NCBI GenBank assembly: GCA_028023455.1
Contig: JAQFVV010000323.1
Span: 250,001-314,000, forward strand
Direction of reading: 5' to 3'
Length of the DNA stretch: 64,000 nt
Source of the DNA: Epiperipatus broadwayi
Taxonomy: Eukaryota > Onychophora > Udeonychophora > Euonychophora > Peripatidae
The translations under genes were made by a program, and so were the position numbers. Positions 48,030 to 60,540 of the stretch are shown here, in pieces (positions within the stretch are counted from its first letter, which is position 1; each line of letters begins with the position of its first letter). Below the pieces are notes generated by a model. It ran no database searches. It saw only the letters and a list, made by a program, of their open reading frames with translations, and was not told the origin of the DNA.

Positions 48030-48185
48030 TAATATATTTATTGGATGCTAAAGATAGTCTAGTAAGTCTCAAAAATTAAAAAGCAGAATTGGCATCTTTA
48101 AATAAGTTTATGTATATTCATTTATTGGATGTCAGTGATAGTCTAGTAAGTCTCATTAAGGAGCAGGATTGGCATTTTAAATCGA
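48030..48185. repeat. Imperfect tandem duplication in element 2 interior
   Basis: Two copies of about 75-80 bp share atttattggatg, gatagtctagtaagtctca and gattggcat-like phrases. Non-coding. Confidence 0.55.
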
Positions 48186-48705
48186 TTTACACATAAAACA
48201 CTTATGAACTAACTAATTAAAACTTAGTTATAAAATAATCAGGTTTTCTACTATATAATTATTTTGATATACCATTTCAAATACTTAGTACATTAATAAG
48301 GATACATTATATAGAAATCAATTGAAAGAAGTTTATAAAAAGAAAGTAATCTATAGAATGATTTTTGCATAATAAAGTATTAAATTATTTAACTTCAATA
48401 GGGAATAATTTTAACTTAAATAGTCAGTAAATTTAATCTATGATTTGATCAAAACAAATATTATGAAATATATCCTATTTAAGACATTCCAAAAAAAAAA
48501 ACAAAAAAACAACTCAATTGCCCATAAAACAATTTAATTATCATTAAATATAATAATAAATAATCTGTTTTTTCCCTCTCATAATTGATGAAGAATTTAA
48601 AATCTTAAGTCAAGGGGAAAATAATAAAAAAAAAGTATTGTACTAATGCACAAATGACAATAAAGATGAAGAATTAAAATAAAATGTTAGTTTATTTTAA
48701 TTTTT

Positions 48706-48721
48706 TTTAGTCGAGGGGAAA
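48706..48721 (+). promoter_or_regulatory. Polypurine tract of element 2
   Basis: tagtcgaggggaaa directly precedes the 3' LTR. A near copy, aagtcaaggggaaaataa, lies about 110 bp upstream (near 48605-48623). Confidence 0.65.
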
Positions 48722-50692
48722 TATAGGAGTATATATATACTCATACATACATATTACAATATGTATACATTATATTTGTATTATTATATTTATACAAATA
48801 TAATATATAATTTAATAATTTAGTATTTTTCATTCTTTAAAATGAAAAACCATTGTTGGAGAAAAGACAGTTAACATAGAGATAACCTCTGGGTTCACAT
48901 ACAGTTTCTCGAATTAAAGGAAATGAAATTAACTTAGTGATTTAATATCGAATTGTATTGTAACATGTAGAATGCGATATGCTTCAGCAACTCATGCTGC
49001 TAGATAGAAAAATAATTCTATTTTTATTAGAAGATTAAGGATTCTATTGTTGCAGCTATATTTTCACAAAGACTTATACCATGTTCAATTAAAAAAAAAA
49101 CAGTGTATAAGATAAAATCTATATTTTGAATGATTTAATACTTATTAAAAGAAATTTCCAATAATTTTTTTAAAGAAAGTAATTTGAATATATTTTCGTG
49201 TTCGATAAAAATCGTTCTAATTGGACTTCAAAAATGTGAACTTTTTAAAAAAGAACATGTTTATAAAAACTTCAACTAAATTTTATATATTTTACATTAT
49301 AAAGAAAATGCAGAGTGAGTAGAATATCTATTTATCATGGGATATATAAAATGCACTGGCCTAGTCAAATATATATGTGTGAATAACAACTTTTTCTGAA
49401 TTCCTATAAAATTATATAATGGAATTATAATTGTTAAGAACTGTGAATTAATGAAGATGAAATATACATACAAAGAGTAAACTAAATATCAACTTCGGAT
49501 ATGCTATTATTTTCTTTAATGTATAACAATGAAGCAATTAAAAATTGAATCTTCGAAGGATTTTCATTCATGAATTCCAGGAACAACTGAGACTATTGTA
49601 TTAACTTTCATAAATACCATTTAAGTTTTTTGAAAATTCTAATTGTGAAAGATTAATTTCATTTTTTTTATTATTGTATTCATTTCATTAAAGAAATGAA
49701 TAATAAGAGAAAATTAATAATTTAAAATATTTTTATTTTTAGTTATGATTAATAAAGATTTAGATATAGGTTAAAAAATATTAATATGGGAAAGGCATGT
49801 AAAAATATAAAGGGATAAAGTGAACTTGGAAGTAAGAAATTAAATTATTTTTAAATTTACATACTATTATTTTTTATGACATTATACTGCTGTTTATATT
49901 AATCCAAATAGTCTAATAATAGTAATGTATGATAAGTGGATAAATGACTAACATTGATATGAAATATATATTTTTATATTAATAGACATAAATTACGTAC
50001 AATCATTTTAACGAAAGAAAATTGGATTATTATTTGTATAATCTAATTATTATAGAATAGTGTTAATATAAAAGTCTTAATATTCAGATACATATATTTT
50101 ATGTACATTGTAAAATCATGTGGTGTTATAAGTTAGAAAATATATCTACCACAAGCAAATAGAATATTTATATTTATAATATAAGGAAATAGATATATAA
50201 ATAATTATTTATATATTATAAAGTTTAAGTTATTTATTTGTTAAATAAATAATTATTATGTTTTTTATATTAAACTAAATGAAGTCTTCAATTTGTTTTA
50301 TTAATTTATTTGATTTTATTAGATATGAACAAACATTTAATATAATAATCTTTATTGATTATTATATTAACTTTATGAAACACATTTCAAAGAGTTATTG
50401 AGATTTGTTGTTAATATTACTCTAGTATATTGGTAGGAATCCTGAAGAGAGTCAATTGTTAAACTGAGTTCGAAATCTGAACATAATGGTTAAGTCAATT
50501 AAGGTGAAAATTGATTTGATGTGGTTTAGATATAATAATTTATTAATAATAAATTATTTATTGGGAACATATATAGTTTATATCAAAATTAAATGACATC
50601 ATTCATGGCATCCTATACGAAGACCTTAAATCTGACTATAGTGAGATGCGACTGCCTTAACTTATCTTGTTGAGAGAGTGCAAACCATTACA
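48722..50692 (+). repeat. 3' LTR of element 2
   Basis: About 1971 bp, diverged partner of 42646-44659. It begins TATAGGAGTAT, so the TG terminus has mutated, and ends CCATTACA before the microsatellite. Confidence 0.8.
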
Positions 50693-51132
<440 letters not shown>

Positions 51133-51215
51133 AAAAATTATTAATCAATGTCTTTATTCCAATTATAATAAAATATATATAATTATTCAAAACAATACAC
51201 TAATTAATATAGCAG

Positions 51216-52873
51216 AAAATATTTTAAAAACAAATATATACCATAATTTAATAGAAGTACTTTTGACTATGTATGTAGTCAGTATCAACTAGATTCAAAT
51301 TGTATTAAAAAAAACCATTACAAATGTATATAAAAAGAATTACGTCATACATCAATTTTTCCACAATTCATTAATTTTTGTATTAGCAGCCTGTCTATTT
51401 ATCAAATGTTGCTTTTCATGTTTTATTAACATTGTTTCTTTAATTTTATGTTTATTATTATTTTTTTCAATACACAAAATCTTAACTTTATTAATATCAA
51501 AATCAAAACCATAATTACATGTTACATTATGATCAAAAATACTGAAGGTGATACGTCATAATTTCTAACATTCTTTTATCTTAATTTTTGTACTCATTTA
51601 TATATCAACCAATGCTCCTTTGATCTTTTCTTCAATGTACTCTGAGATTTACCTATATATGCCTTTCCACAATCACACAGCCATTTATATATTGCACAAT
51701 TTTGATTTAAAATACTACATCTATTTTTTGAATTATTTATCAATCTATTTAAATTAGAAGTAGTATAAAATGTGATTCGACATATATTTTTATATATTTG
51801 TTTTATAAATTTCACTTGTTAATTGCAAATAAATGGTATTGATATCCAAGTTTATTTCATTTTATCAATATCTATAGCACTTAAAATATTACTATTATTA
51901 TTAAACTTAGTAACAATATTATAAATTAATTTATGATTATATCCAATATTTAATAAATCCATAGTAAATACATTTATGTTACTTATTTTATAAGAATTAT
52001 ATTTACATAACTTATTATTTCTAAATAAAAATGATTTTAAACCAGATAATTTATGTATTATTGGCGCATTTGAGTACTAAGGAATATATCCTCTCTTTTC
52101 AATATCTTTTATTACCATACAATCTAATTTATTTTTATTATGGGTAACTTTAATATCCAAATATTGAAGTGCCCTTTTTCTTCAAAAGATTTACTCCATT
52201 TTAAACCTTCTAAACTATTTAATACATTAATTAACAAATTTATATCAATACCATTTATTTGTAATAAACAAGTGAAATTTAGAAAACAGGTATATAAAAA
52301 TTTATGTTGAGTCACATTTTATACTACTCCTAATTTAAATAGATTGATAAATAATTCAAAAAATATATGTAGTATTTTAAATCAAAGTTGTGCAATACAT
52401 ATATAGTTGTGTGTTTGTGGTAAGGCATATATAGGTGAATCTCATTGTACATGAAAAAAAGATCAAAGGAACATTGGTTGTTATATAAACGAGTACAAAA
52501 ATCAAGACAAGAGAATCTTAAAAATGATGACGTATCACCTTCAGTATTTTTTAGATCATAAAGTAACACATAATAATGGTTTTAAATTTGATTTTAATAA
52601 AGTTAAGATTTTATGTATGGAAAGAAATAATAATAAATGTAAAATTAAAGAAGCTATGTTAATAAAAAATGAAAAGCAACATTTGATAAATAGACAGGCT
52701 GCTAATAAAAAAAAAGATGAATTATTGGAAAATTGATGTATGATGTAATTTGTTTTGTATATATTTGTAACAATTTTTTGTAATACAATTTGAATCTAGT
52801 TGATAATAACTACATAGATAGTCGAAAGTACTTCTATTAAATTATGGTATATATTTGTTTTTAAAATATTTTT
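51216..52873. mobile_element. Penelope-like element: two truncated copies as an inverted pair
   Basis: Left arm (about 51216-51860, minus) and right arm (about 52222-52873, plus) are inverted copies of one 3' end, about 645 bp each, with 5' sides facing. The minus copy continues into the centre with an RT C-terminal remnant near 52124-52250 (EGLKWSKSFEEKGH). The GIY-YIG region is NCAIYKWLCDCGKAYIGKSQ (minus, about 51594-51815), with YIGESHCT in the plus copy. The plus copy then encodes KVKILCMERNNNKCKIKEA up to a stop near 52736. Stops and frameshifts make both dead. Penelope elements are known for 5' truncation and inverted partial copies. Confidence 0.8.
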
Positions 52874-52890
52874 TTACTGTATTAATTATT

Positions 52891-53094
52891 ATAATAAACT
52901 AAAGATCAGCTTCACACTTTCATTTCAATTGCTTAAGATTTCCCCATACTTAAGCATTTGGATTGAAAGAATGGGTGGATTCATTCTATTCTTTTTTAAG
53001 ACTTTATCTTGTGTTGGAAGTGAAAGTATTCATATATTATTAAGATTCATAAAGCGCATGTGAATTAGCTTGAAAAGCTGATCTTTACTTTATT
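52891..53094. repeat. Foldback-family member, internally shortened
   Basis: Termini taataaactaaagatcagct and aagctgatctttactttatta are complementary. The interior shares gcttaagatttccccatact, aagcatttgg and aaagcgcatgtgaattagct with the foldback at 39664-40014, but it no longer folds along its whole length. Confidence 0.65.
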
Positions 53095-53186
53095 ACAATT
53101 CATAATCATTGTGCTATATAAAATAAATGTCTTATTTACATGTATTAATTATTGTATTGTTGTGAATAATTATATATATATATAAT

Positions 53187-54075
53187 TAAATTTTCTAAAG
53201 TAAAATTTGAAAGTAAGATTAAATATTTAGATATAGAAATTAATATAGTTAACGATAATAAAATTAAGTTAAAACATTTTATTAAAGAACATAAATTAAG
53301 AAAAAATACTCATGTAGATTTACAACAAGCATGGGTACAAAAAGTAGCAGTCATTAAAAATTTTAAATATAGAAATGATAAATATAATATAGATAAAAGT
53401 GTAGCTCAATTGCTAAAGAATCAATTTATTAAATTATATAAAGATTATGGATATAATCCTAAAACTATTAGCAATACATTTTGTAATTCTAAAAAATATA
53501 TAGTAGATGATAAAATTTTTGAGAATAATAATGGTATTGGTAATAGTAATAATTAATCAAGTAAGAAATGGATTAAACTATCATATTATCCTGGTATTTA
53601 TAATACTTTAATGTGAAAAAAAATTATATTGATGAGAATATAAATATTGGCTGGTCAAATAGTAAAAATCTTGATCAATTAATAGGTAATTATGGGTTAA
53701 GGGATGATTTTCAGTACAAAAAAGGAATTGTATATAAAATTACATGTAAAATTTGTAAAATGATTTACTTTAGGCAGACTGGAAAACAATTAGAGATAAG
53801 AGTCAAAGAACATAACAATACCATTAAAAGAAGAGATGAAAAATCTGCATTATATATTCATTACTTGAAATATCGCCATAGAATTGATGCTACAAAAAGT
53901 ATTAAATATTTAAATTTCATCAAAGATCCAAAACGAAGACAAATATATGAAACATACTACATTAAAAATAATTTGAATAATTGTATGAATATTTACAAGT
54001 CTTCTACAAATTTAATAATAATTGGTGGATTAAAAATGAATGGAAAATTATATAAGATGATATATATATAAATTG
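53187..54075 (+). pseudogene. Penelope-like element: RT C-terminus and GIY-YIG endonuclease
   Basis: The first frame (about 53187-53557) gives KYLDIEINIVNDNKIKLKHF, then NTHVDLQQAWVQKVAVIKNF and KLYKDYGYNPKTI, which is the RT thumb and linker. After a stop it continues as SSKKWIKLSYYPGIYNTLM, then in 53613-54071 as GIVYKITCKICKMIYFRQTG and LEIRVKEHNNTIKRRD, the GIY-YIG nuclease with a Cys pair. The catalytic RT (YADD-type box) is missing upstream, where an AT tract begins, so the copy is 5'-truncated. Non-coding 3' sequence continues to about 54340 and is shared with 25005-25265. Stops at about 53557 and 53612 interrupt it. Confidence 0.85.
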
Positions 54076-54340
54076 CATGTAATATTTATTTAAAATATGG
54101 TTATGATATATTCAAATAGTTTGTAATTATTGAATTTATATAAGGGGGCTTTGATTTGGTTTAATAATTTATATTATTATTGTTTGTTTTAATTCCATTA
54201 TTGGACACTGGATGGTTTTATGTGAAATAATTCGGTAATGTTAAATAGATTAGTAATATTTGAAAAGAGCTCCAAAACAGGTGCTGAGAAAGGCATTTTA
54301 TATATAAATTTATTATTGATTATATAGCTGTAGTAAAGCA

Positions 54341-54519
54341 TTTATTATTATTTTGTGGAAGAGCAGCATAAGGATTTTTATTCTTTTCCAATTTTTATAT
54401 TTTTCTAGAATAATTTTTACTACTCCACTTTCATGTCATGTAGAGACTGTTTTTTCCCCTTTTAATTTTTTTGTGGAGGATGTGAATACCAAATACATTT
54501 GAAAAAAATTCTATGATCC
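54341..54519. other. AT-rich sequence, no gene
   Basis: Nothing recognised between the Penelope 3' end and the next repeat. Confidence 0.4.
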
Positions 54520-54597
54520 CATGATGTACATTTTGTGCTTAACCAGCACTCATCAGTTCGACCAGACCACAATCTCTTACACATATCTTTATCATTT
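54520..54597 (-). ncRNA. Degenerate hammerhead motif of the first family
   Basis: On the minus strand CTGATGA (54550-54556) is followed by a perfect stem II, GTGC with GCAC (54546-54549 and 54535-54538). The core GAAA reads AAAA and stem I no longer pairs well, so it is probably inactive. On the same strand, beyond an (AT)n run, lies the Penelope 3' fragment at 54810-55080. The hammerhead therefore follows a Penelope 3' end. Confidence 0.5.
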
Positions 54598-54703
<106 letters not shown>

Positions 54704-54809
54704 CAATGTCTGTATTTTTCAGCACATCAATATACATAATCTTACAAATGAATATTAATAAATACAGTAATTAGATATATGTAAAGTATAACTTAAATTT
54801 TTTTATCCA

Positions 54810-55080
54810 TTTAGAAGTACTTTCGACTATGCTCATGGTCTTTGCTGACTAACACTTTGAAAGGTTAACCTTTCCATAATTCCATGAACTTAATGTTTGC
54901 TGCCTGTCTGTTAATTAAGTCTTGTTTTTATTTGCATATTAGTATAGCTTCCTTTATTTTCCTTTTGTTGTTATTTTTTTCAATTTGCAATATTTTTACA
55001 TTATTATAATTGAAGTTAAAAGCATAAATACATGACTTATCATGGTCATAAAAACATATGTTTCCTTTTTTAATAGCTAC
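54810..55080 (-). mobile_element. Penelope-like element, 3' fragment
   Basis: Read on the minus strand it resembles the 3' coding end and trailer of the inverted-pair copy (52560-52850): the conceptual series near KKITTKGK, NKNKT and LTDRQQ follows KNEKQHLINRQAANKKK. The agaagtactttcgactatg end matches agaagtacttttgactatgt at 51255-51275. No open frame remains. Confidence 0.55.
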
Positions 55081-56136
55081 CTACCTCTCTCCCATTGTAT
55101 AAAGTATTTTAATCATTTTCACTGATTGATTTTAACGTTTATAAAAATGTAATTTTACTTAAAGATGCAATCACATGATTTAAATGATCGACTTTAGCTC
55201 TAGGAAAATGATGCCTACATGCACACACACACCTATTACTAATGTCTGTAGGTTTTAATAATAAATTATACATATATCATAAGAGATAGGATGATTTAAG
55301 TAATCATGAAGTAAGTATATCTGCATAGAGATATACACCACTTCAGTAAGTATATGCCTGCATGGCTATTTCTCTTTCTCCTACATATATGATATCTTCT
55401 AAGTCCACTATACTATGCTCACATTCACATATGCTGAAAAGAATGTCCAAATGATTATTATAAACATATTAATTACTTTTTTGAAGTCAGAAATTGTTTG
55501 TTTTTATAAATATACTTTCCTGAACTCGTATGAGGTTCATCTTTTGTTTTTCACTAGTAGTTCCTATAACACTTATGTGAAATTAGTTTCATTTTTAAGA
55601 AGCTTTCAAAGTAATTGATTAAACTTAAAAACAACTATAGCTTCTTAGTATTATTTGGTCTCCAGTATTTTTCAGGCCAGGATTTTATTTGGAAGTAAGG
55701 TTTTATAACTTTTTAGAGAAAATATGTTTTAAAAACTTAAGTTTTTTGATAATCCATATAAATGTAACCTCATTATGTTTGTCTTCTAATTTACTAATTT
55801 GCAGAAAACTTTTTTATTTTTTATTCATACTTTTGGGATGTTTGTTTTGTTTTACACGGAATTATCTGATTTATAGAAAAATAATATTGATTTGATTATT
55901 TTTTAAATAAATAAATCCTTATGCATGTCTGATTAAATTTATTGTATAAATATATTTAAAAAAAAAACAATATTGTCTAGTGTGGAATTTCCATTTTCAC
56001 TTTACTTTATTAAGTGTCTTTAATAATCTCAGTCAGATGATGAAAGCTGGAGAGAAGCTGATCAGTTTATAAATATTATGTTAGTAGAAGCGAATGTTCC
56101 ATTCATTTTGATTAAACACATAGTCACATGTCACAT

Positions 56137-56138
<2 letters not shown>
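55081..56138. other. AT-rich intronic sequence, no gene
   Basis: Short frames (55415-55618, 55689-55895) are hydrophobic by AT bias and match nothing I recognise. Confidence 0.4.

Positions 56139-56202
<64 letters not shown>
56139..56202. repeat. (AT)n microsatellite
   Basis: A pure AT run about 110 bp upstream of the Ig exon. Confidence 0.9.
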
Positions 56203-56204
<2 letters not shown>

Positions 56205-56311
56205 GTAATTCAAGCTAATATTAAATTACTTTTTGACAAATTATTCACATAATGAATTAATATTAAAATAATTATTTTCTAATATATTTTGTTTTATCTC
56301 TATTTTTTTAG

Positions 56312-56584
56312 ATAAGCCAATATTTATTTCTTTTCCTTCTGATCCATTGGATATAATGGAAGGAACATCTAAAATAATCAATGTGACAGCAATAGGTTCA
56401 CCATCTGAAATTACTTATGTCTGGATAAAAAATGGTACCCTACTTAGTGAAAGTCAGACAATAAGCATTAATGGACCTATTCTCAACCTCACAAATATCC
56501 ATCATAATAATACTGGGAGTTATGTTGTTGAGGCAACAAATGATATAGGAACAGAAATCAAAGAATTTTACATAAATATTCAGT
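56312..56584 (+). CDS. Exon: cysteine-less Ig domain, nephrin-like
   Basis: A ttttttag acceptor and a gtaaga donor (56585) bound a 273-base exon, phase 1 at both ends. It encodes one complete Ig-like domain: KPIFISFPSDPLDIMEG, INVTAIGSPSEITYVWIKNG, then NGPILNLTNIHHNNTGSYVV and EATNDIGTEIKEF. The Trp core, the L.L.N...NNTG.Y turn and the EATND.G end are classic I-set features, and the pattern suits nephrin / sticks-and-stones proteins. The B-strand Cys is Val (INVTA) and the F-strand Cys is Val (YVVEA), so the disulfide is absent. Several N-glycosylation sites are visible. The open frame and good splice sites argue that this is a real exon. It is probably the same gene as 21491-24255, but this is not proven. 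Confidence 0.75.
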
Positions 56585-56789
56585 GTAAGATCTAAATTAT
56601 TAAGTACTGTGATTATTAACTTTGAAATTTTATAATCGTAATGAATGTTGGTATAAGGCAGATCTATACTCTACTTGTAACCATGATAATCTTTATTAAA
56701 CAAGAATAAGAACAGGTTACCATGGCCTTTTGCATTTAATTGTTAATGCTCCAATCTTTTGATATATTAGTAGGAAATTATAAAATGAA

Positions 56790-57100
56790 AGATGATATAA
56801 AAAGGGTATAGTATATAAAATTACTTGTGTGGTTTTCAGTATGGTTTATTATGGACATAGAGCAAAACAATTAGAAGAATGGTCTAAAGAACATATTAAT
56901 GTTATTAATAGGAGAGATGATGGATCTGCATTATATGTTCACTATTTAAAATATGGACATAGAATAAATTGTGTTAAGAATATAAGTCCATTAAATTATA
57001 TTAAAGAAATTAATAGAAGGAACATATATGACACCAATTGCATTAATTATAACAGAAATAATTGTATGAACATGTATAAAACATCAATTAATTAAATTGA
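56790..57100 (+). pseudogene. Penelope-like element fragment: GIY-YIG region
   Basis: VYKITCVVFSMVYYGHRAKQ, then SALYVHYLKYGHRIN and NNCMNMYKTSIN align with the GIY-YIG region at 53740-54000. The key YFRQTG reads YYGHRAK, so the nuclease motif is damaged. Only this region survives; it lies in the intron just after the Ig exon. Confidence 0.7.
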
Positions 57101-57975
57101 TAATTGGATAATGAAAAATGGAGGGTTGTATAATATGTGTTATTATAAAGATATTTAAGTGTAATTATAGGCTTGTGTTAATTTTATATAAAGCCGGTAG
57201 ATGTCACTATGTATGCAATATAGGTTATTTTTGTAATTAGGACATATTAAAAAGAGTTTTTATATGTTATTTTTATGTGTTATGATTATATGACTATATT
57301 ATAGCTATTATCATATATCCTTTTGTTGTTAGAAAAGATATTTTATTATATCTAGGATTTATTTTTAATTTGCAAAAGCAACATAAATGATTTATTCCTT
57401 GTATTATATATATGAAATAACTAAAAAAATATATAAATAAAAAAAAACAGTTTTTTGTCTGCAAAGCTGTTGACGTACAATTTTTGTAAGAACTTTAAAA
57501 TATTTGTGACACGAGAAATCACACTGCCTGTGAAAAAATCTGTTTCAGATATTTTGTCCAATTTAAATATATTTAAAATGTCATCGTCAAAATTAATTTT
57601 TTTTTAATAAAAAAGAACCAAAGATTGTTTGAATATTATTACCTACAATAATATTTACTAAACTAACATAAAAGCATGTGTAATCATTTCAGAAATGTAC
57701 CTGTACATAATAAGTGTTAACACTGAAGTTAATTTTACAATTAAATAATAAAAGTATAAAAACATATTAAAAATAAATTAAGTTTATAATAACGTGAACA
57801 AGTCTAAAAAATAAGAAAAAATAAAACATTAAATACATGAACAAAACACATATTTCAATAAAATTATGACACCAAAATAACTGCCTAATGTAACATAAAA
57901 AATATCATTGGATATAAAGTCAATATTATTACAATTAGTAAATATTGAAATTTAAAATTTACCTTAAAATTAAAA
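57101..57975. other. AT-rich sequence, no gene
   Basis: Nothing recognised. Confidence 0.4.
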
Positions 57976-60540
57976 CAAGCAAAACTCTTTATACAGTAGT
58001 GCCAATCAGTGCCAGCCAGAATAATCAATGGATGCCAGAAGGCTTGTGCATAAAATCCCTAACTAGTGCCTATTTATCCAATATCCCCAGACTAGTGTCT
58101 AGCTTGTGGCTTTCATCAAGTCTTGGATCTAAGATCACTGCATCTAGATCTTAGGATCTAATGCAAACCACCTAGCAGCCACCTTTTATCTCTACTTAAT
58201 TACAAAACTATGAGTCTAAAATTAAAAATACAATAATATTTTCAATCCAAGCTGGACAAAATATGATGCAACCAATATATCAGCACTTCAAAGAAAAGTT
58301 AACAAAGCATAGCCAATTCAAACCTCCAGAAAACTTTTTTGGAAAACCAGAAACAGAGACCCCATTTGAAATCGAAGATTTTGCCCTCATTCTAGCATCA
58401 ATTCTAGATACATGCCACCCAGGACCACCAAAAATCCCACCATTTGTATTGTCACTTCTCAGACGAATTACAAACACATACCTGTGCCAACTCACAAATC
58501 AACTATCACAAAAGCTATACAATATACAAAAGCTACATCCTGTCTCCATGGTCCCCTTCATTAAAAACAAGCACCAATAATTACAGTCTCCAATCTGAGG
58601 CCAATCTCAATGGAGCCTTTGGGAATAAAAATTCTGGAAAAAGTTTTAAAAGAAAAAATTGAACCATATATAATAAAACTAATATCACAGCATCAGTATG
58701 CCAACAAGGGATCATCAACAGGTCAAGCAGAACTGATATGCAAAACAATTATTAACTCAGTAATTAAAAGGAAAAAAATATGCCCCAATGGCTATGCAAT
58801 TATATTTTGAAAGCGCTTTTGATTCAGTGCTAATCAAAACACTGTTAATTCAACTAAAAGCAATACCTTGCACAATATTATATTCAACCACCAATCTGCT
58901 ACTAAACAGAGAAATTCACATCACATTCAATGGCAGATCATTATCATCTTTCTACCCCAGCCAATCAATACCACAAGGATCATCACTCAGCACACTATTA
59001 TTTACATTATATTTAAACCCTCTGTTAGAGCAAATTAAAAAAAATCCAAGGAATTTTAATTCCAAACACCAACACATACATATCATGTATAGCTTACATG
59101 GATGATGTCACAGTATTTCTAAAATCAAAAAAGAAATTACCTATACTGCAGGAAATCATAAGAGAATATACAGAAAATTTCAGACTAACAATCAACACCA
59201 TCAAATCAGCTGCATGGGCAATATTTACAAATAAATTAAGCACACAAATATATCAAGGGAAATTCAGTACGTTTCTAGGTTTCCAATACACTTGGGCATA
59301 AATCAAATGAGGAAGTCAATACAAACAAACTTAAAGCAGAAGCAGAGAGAATCAATGAATCACTCTCCAAATTCTATCTCTCACTCTACTCAAAAGTATA
59401 TACAATCAGCTTATTATGACTAAAATCACTTACTATTTGCCAATAATAAATTTTACAAAAACATTTATTTGAGCAATCAACTCATTATACAACAAGCTGC
59501 TATGGAAAAAAAGTAGTAGCAATTTCTATAAAGCAATTAAACCAACCAACAAAATGGAACAGTCTTGGATTGCATGCAATACAAACTTTCTACACATAAA
59601 AACAGTAAATCTATTGATTGCCGCATTTAAATATTTCCCAAACATAGAGCAAAAACTAAAAATTACACCCATTGACTGACTCCCTCCCACAGATAATTAT
59701 ATAAATAGACTATTGGTAAGTGTTGAAAACATTAAAAACAAAATAACACTTAAGAACCCTATTAAATATACTTATTGTCAAATACATGATTTTCTATCTC
59801 AGAACCAAGATAATAAGCTAACAGTACTGGAAATAGATAATAGCCAACTACTCAAAAAATACAAAAAATGGTACCTAGAACCAAAATTTTTTGACTTTAT
59901 CCTCAAATTGAATCTAAATGTATTATCTACAGCACATTTCATTTGCTTCAAAAGATTCTACCTAAATTTTGATCCAATATGTGCTTTGTTTCACAGGGAA
60001 AAAGAAACACAAGAGCATTTGATACACTACTGTAGAGGTCTAGATAAAGATAGACAACTGATGTTGAACAATTATAGGAAAAAAGAAAACACAATAGAAA
60101 AAATGCTGAAAACATTCAAGAAAAACAAAATGCCAACAACATGTGCAGCCACTTCAGTTTATATGCCTTATAGTGTACCAGATATACATTTACCTTAGAC
60201 AACAATCCAAGAAGACATCCTAACACATATCTTAACAAGCTCAAAAACTTTAAAAAAGAGACGATATTCTTGCACTACTGGACATTTTTGCCACCACTTG
60301 GTCTCTATTTAAAATAAGAGCAGCATTATATTGGATAAACAAAATATAACCTCAGATAAAATGGAAAGCCAGAAAGAACCAACAATAAGAATTGAAATAT
60401 GAAAACTATAACAATTACCCAAGACTCTAATGGTTAAAAAAAGGTATTTCTTTTTGTATTTAGTGATGAATCAATCCTAGTATATTATGTTTAATATGAT
60501 GTAACCAATTTTTGCCTAATAAATTTTGCTTTGAAGCATA
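57976..60540 (+). pseudogene. Decayed non-LTR retrotransposon (R2/NeSL-like LINE)
   Basis: Pieces in three frames join as one reverse transcriptase. 58263-58580 carries the N-terminal region with CHPGPPKIPPFVLSLLRRIT. 58600-58810 has RPISMEPLGIKILEKVLKEK and QHQYANKGSSTGQAEL. 58800-59320 has AFDSV, QSIPQGSSLSTLLFTLYLNP and the active site AYMDDVTVF, followed by STFLGFQY. The end (59713-60198) has LNLNVLSTAHF and a zinc-finger-like CALFHREKETQEHLIHYC whose second Cys is Phe. Box order and the C-terminal CCHC-like motif suggest the R2/NeSL group, which uses a C-terminal restriction-like nuclease; I cannot see that nuclease. Many stops and frameshifts: dead. Base composition is richer in C than the surroundings. 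Confidence 0.75.

Larger units (their letters stand above)
42646..50692 (+). mobile_element. Old, internally deleted Ty3/gypsy element (about 2-kb LTRs)
   Basis: Diverged direct repeats 42646-44659 and 48722-50692 share, for example, gaaaaaccattgttggagaa and atgcgatatgcttcagcaac. The left begins TGTAAGAGTAT; the right ends CCATTACA. The interior has a tRNA-Lys-like primer-binding site, a Gag broken by several stops and frameshifts, a protease region and then no RT, RNase H or integrase, so most of pol was deleted. A polypurine tract precedes the 3' LTR. The greater LTR divergence makes it older than elements 1 and 3. Capsid and protease resemble element 1. Confidence 0.85.
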
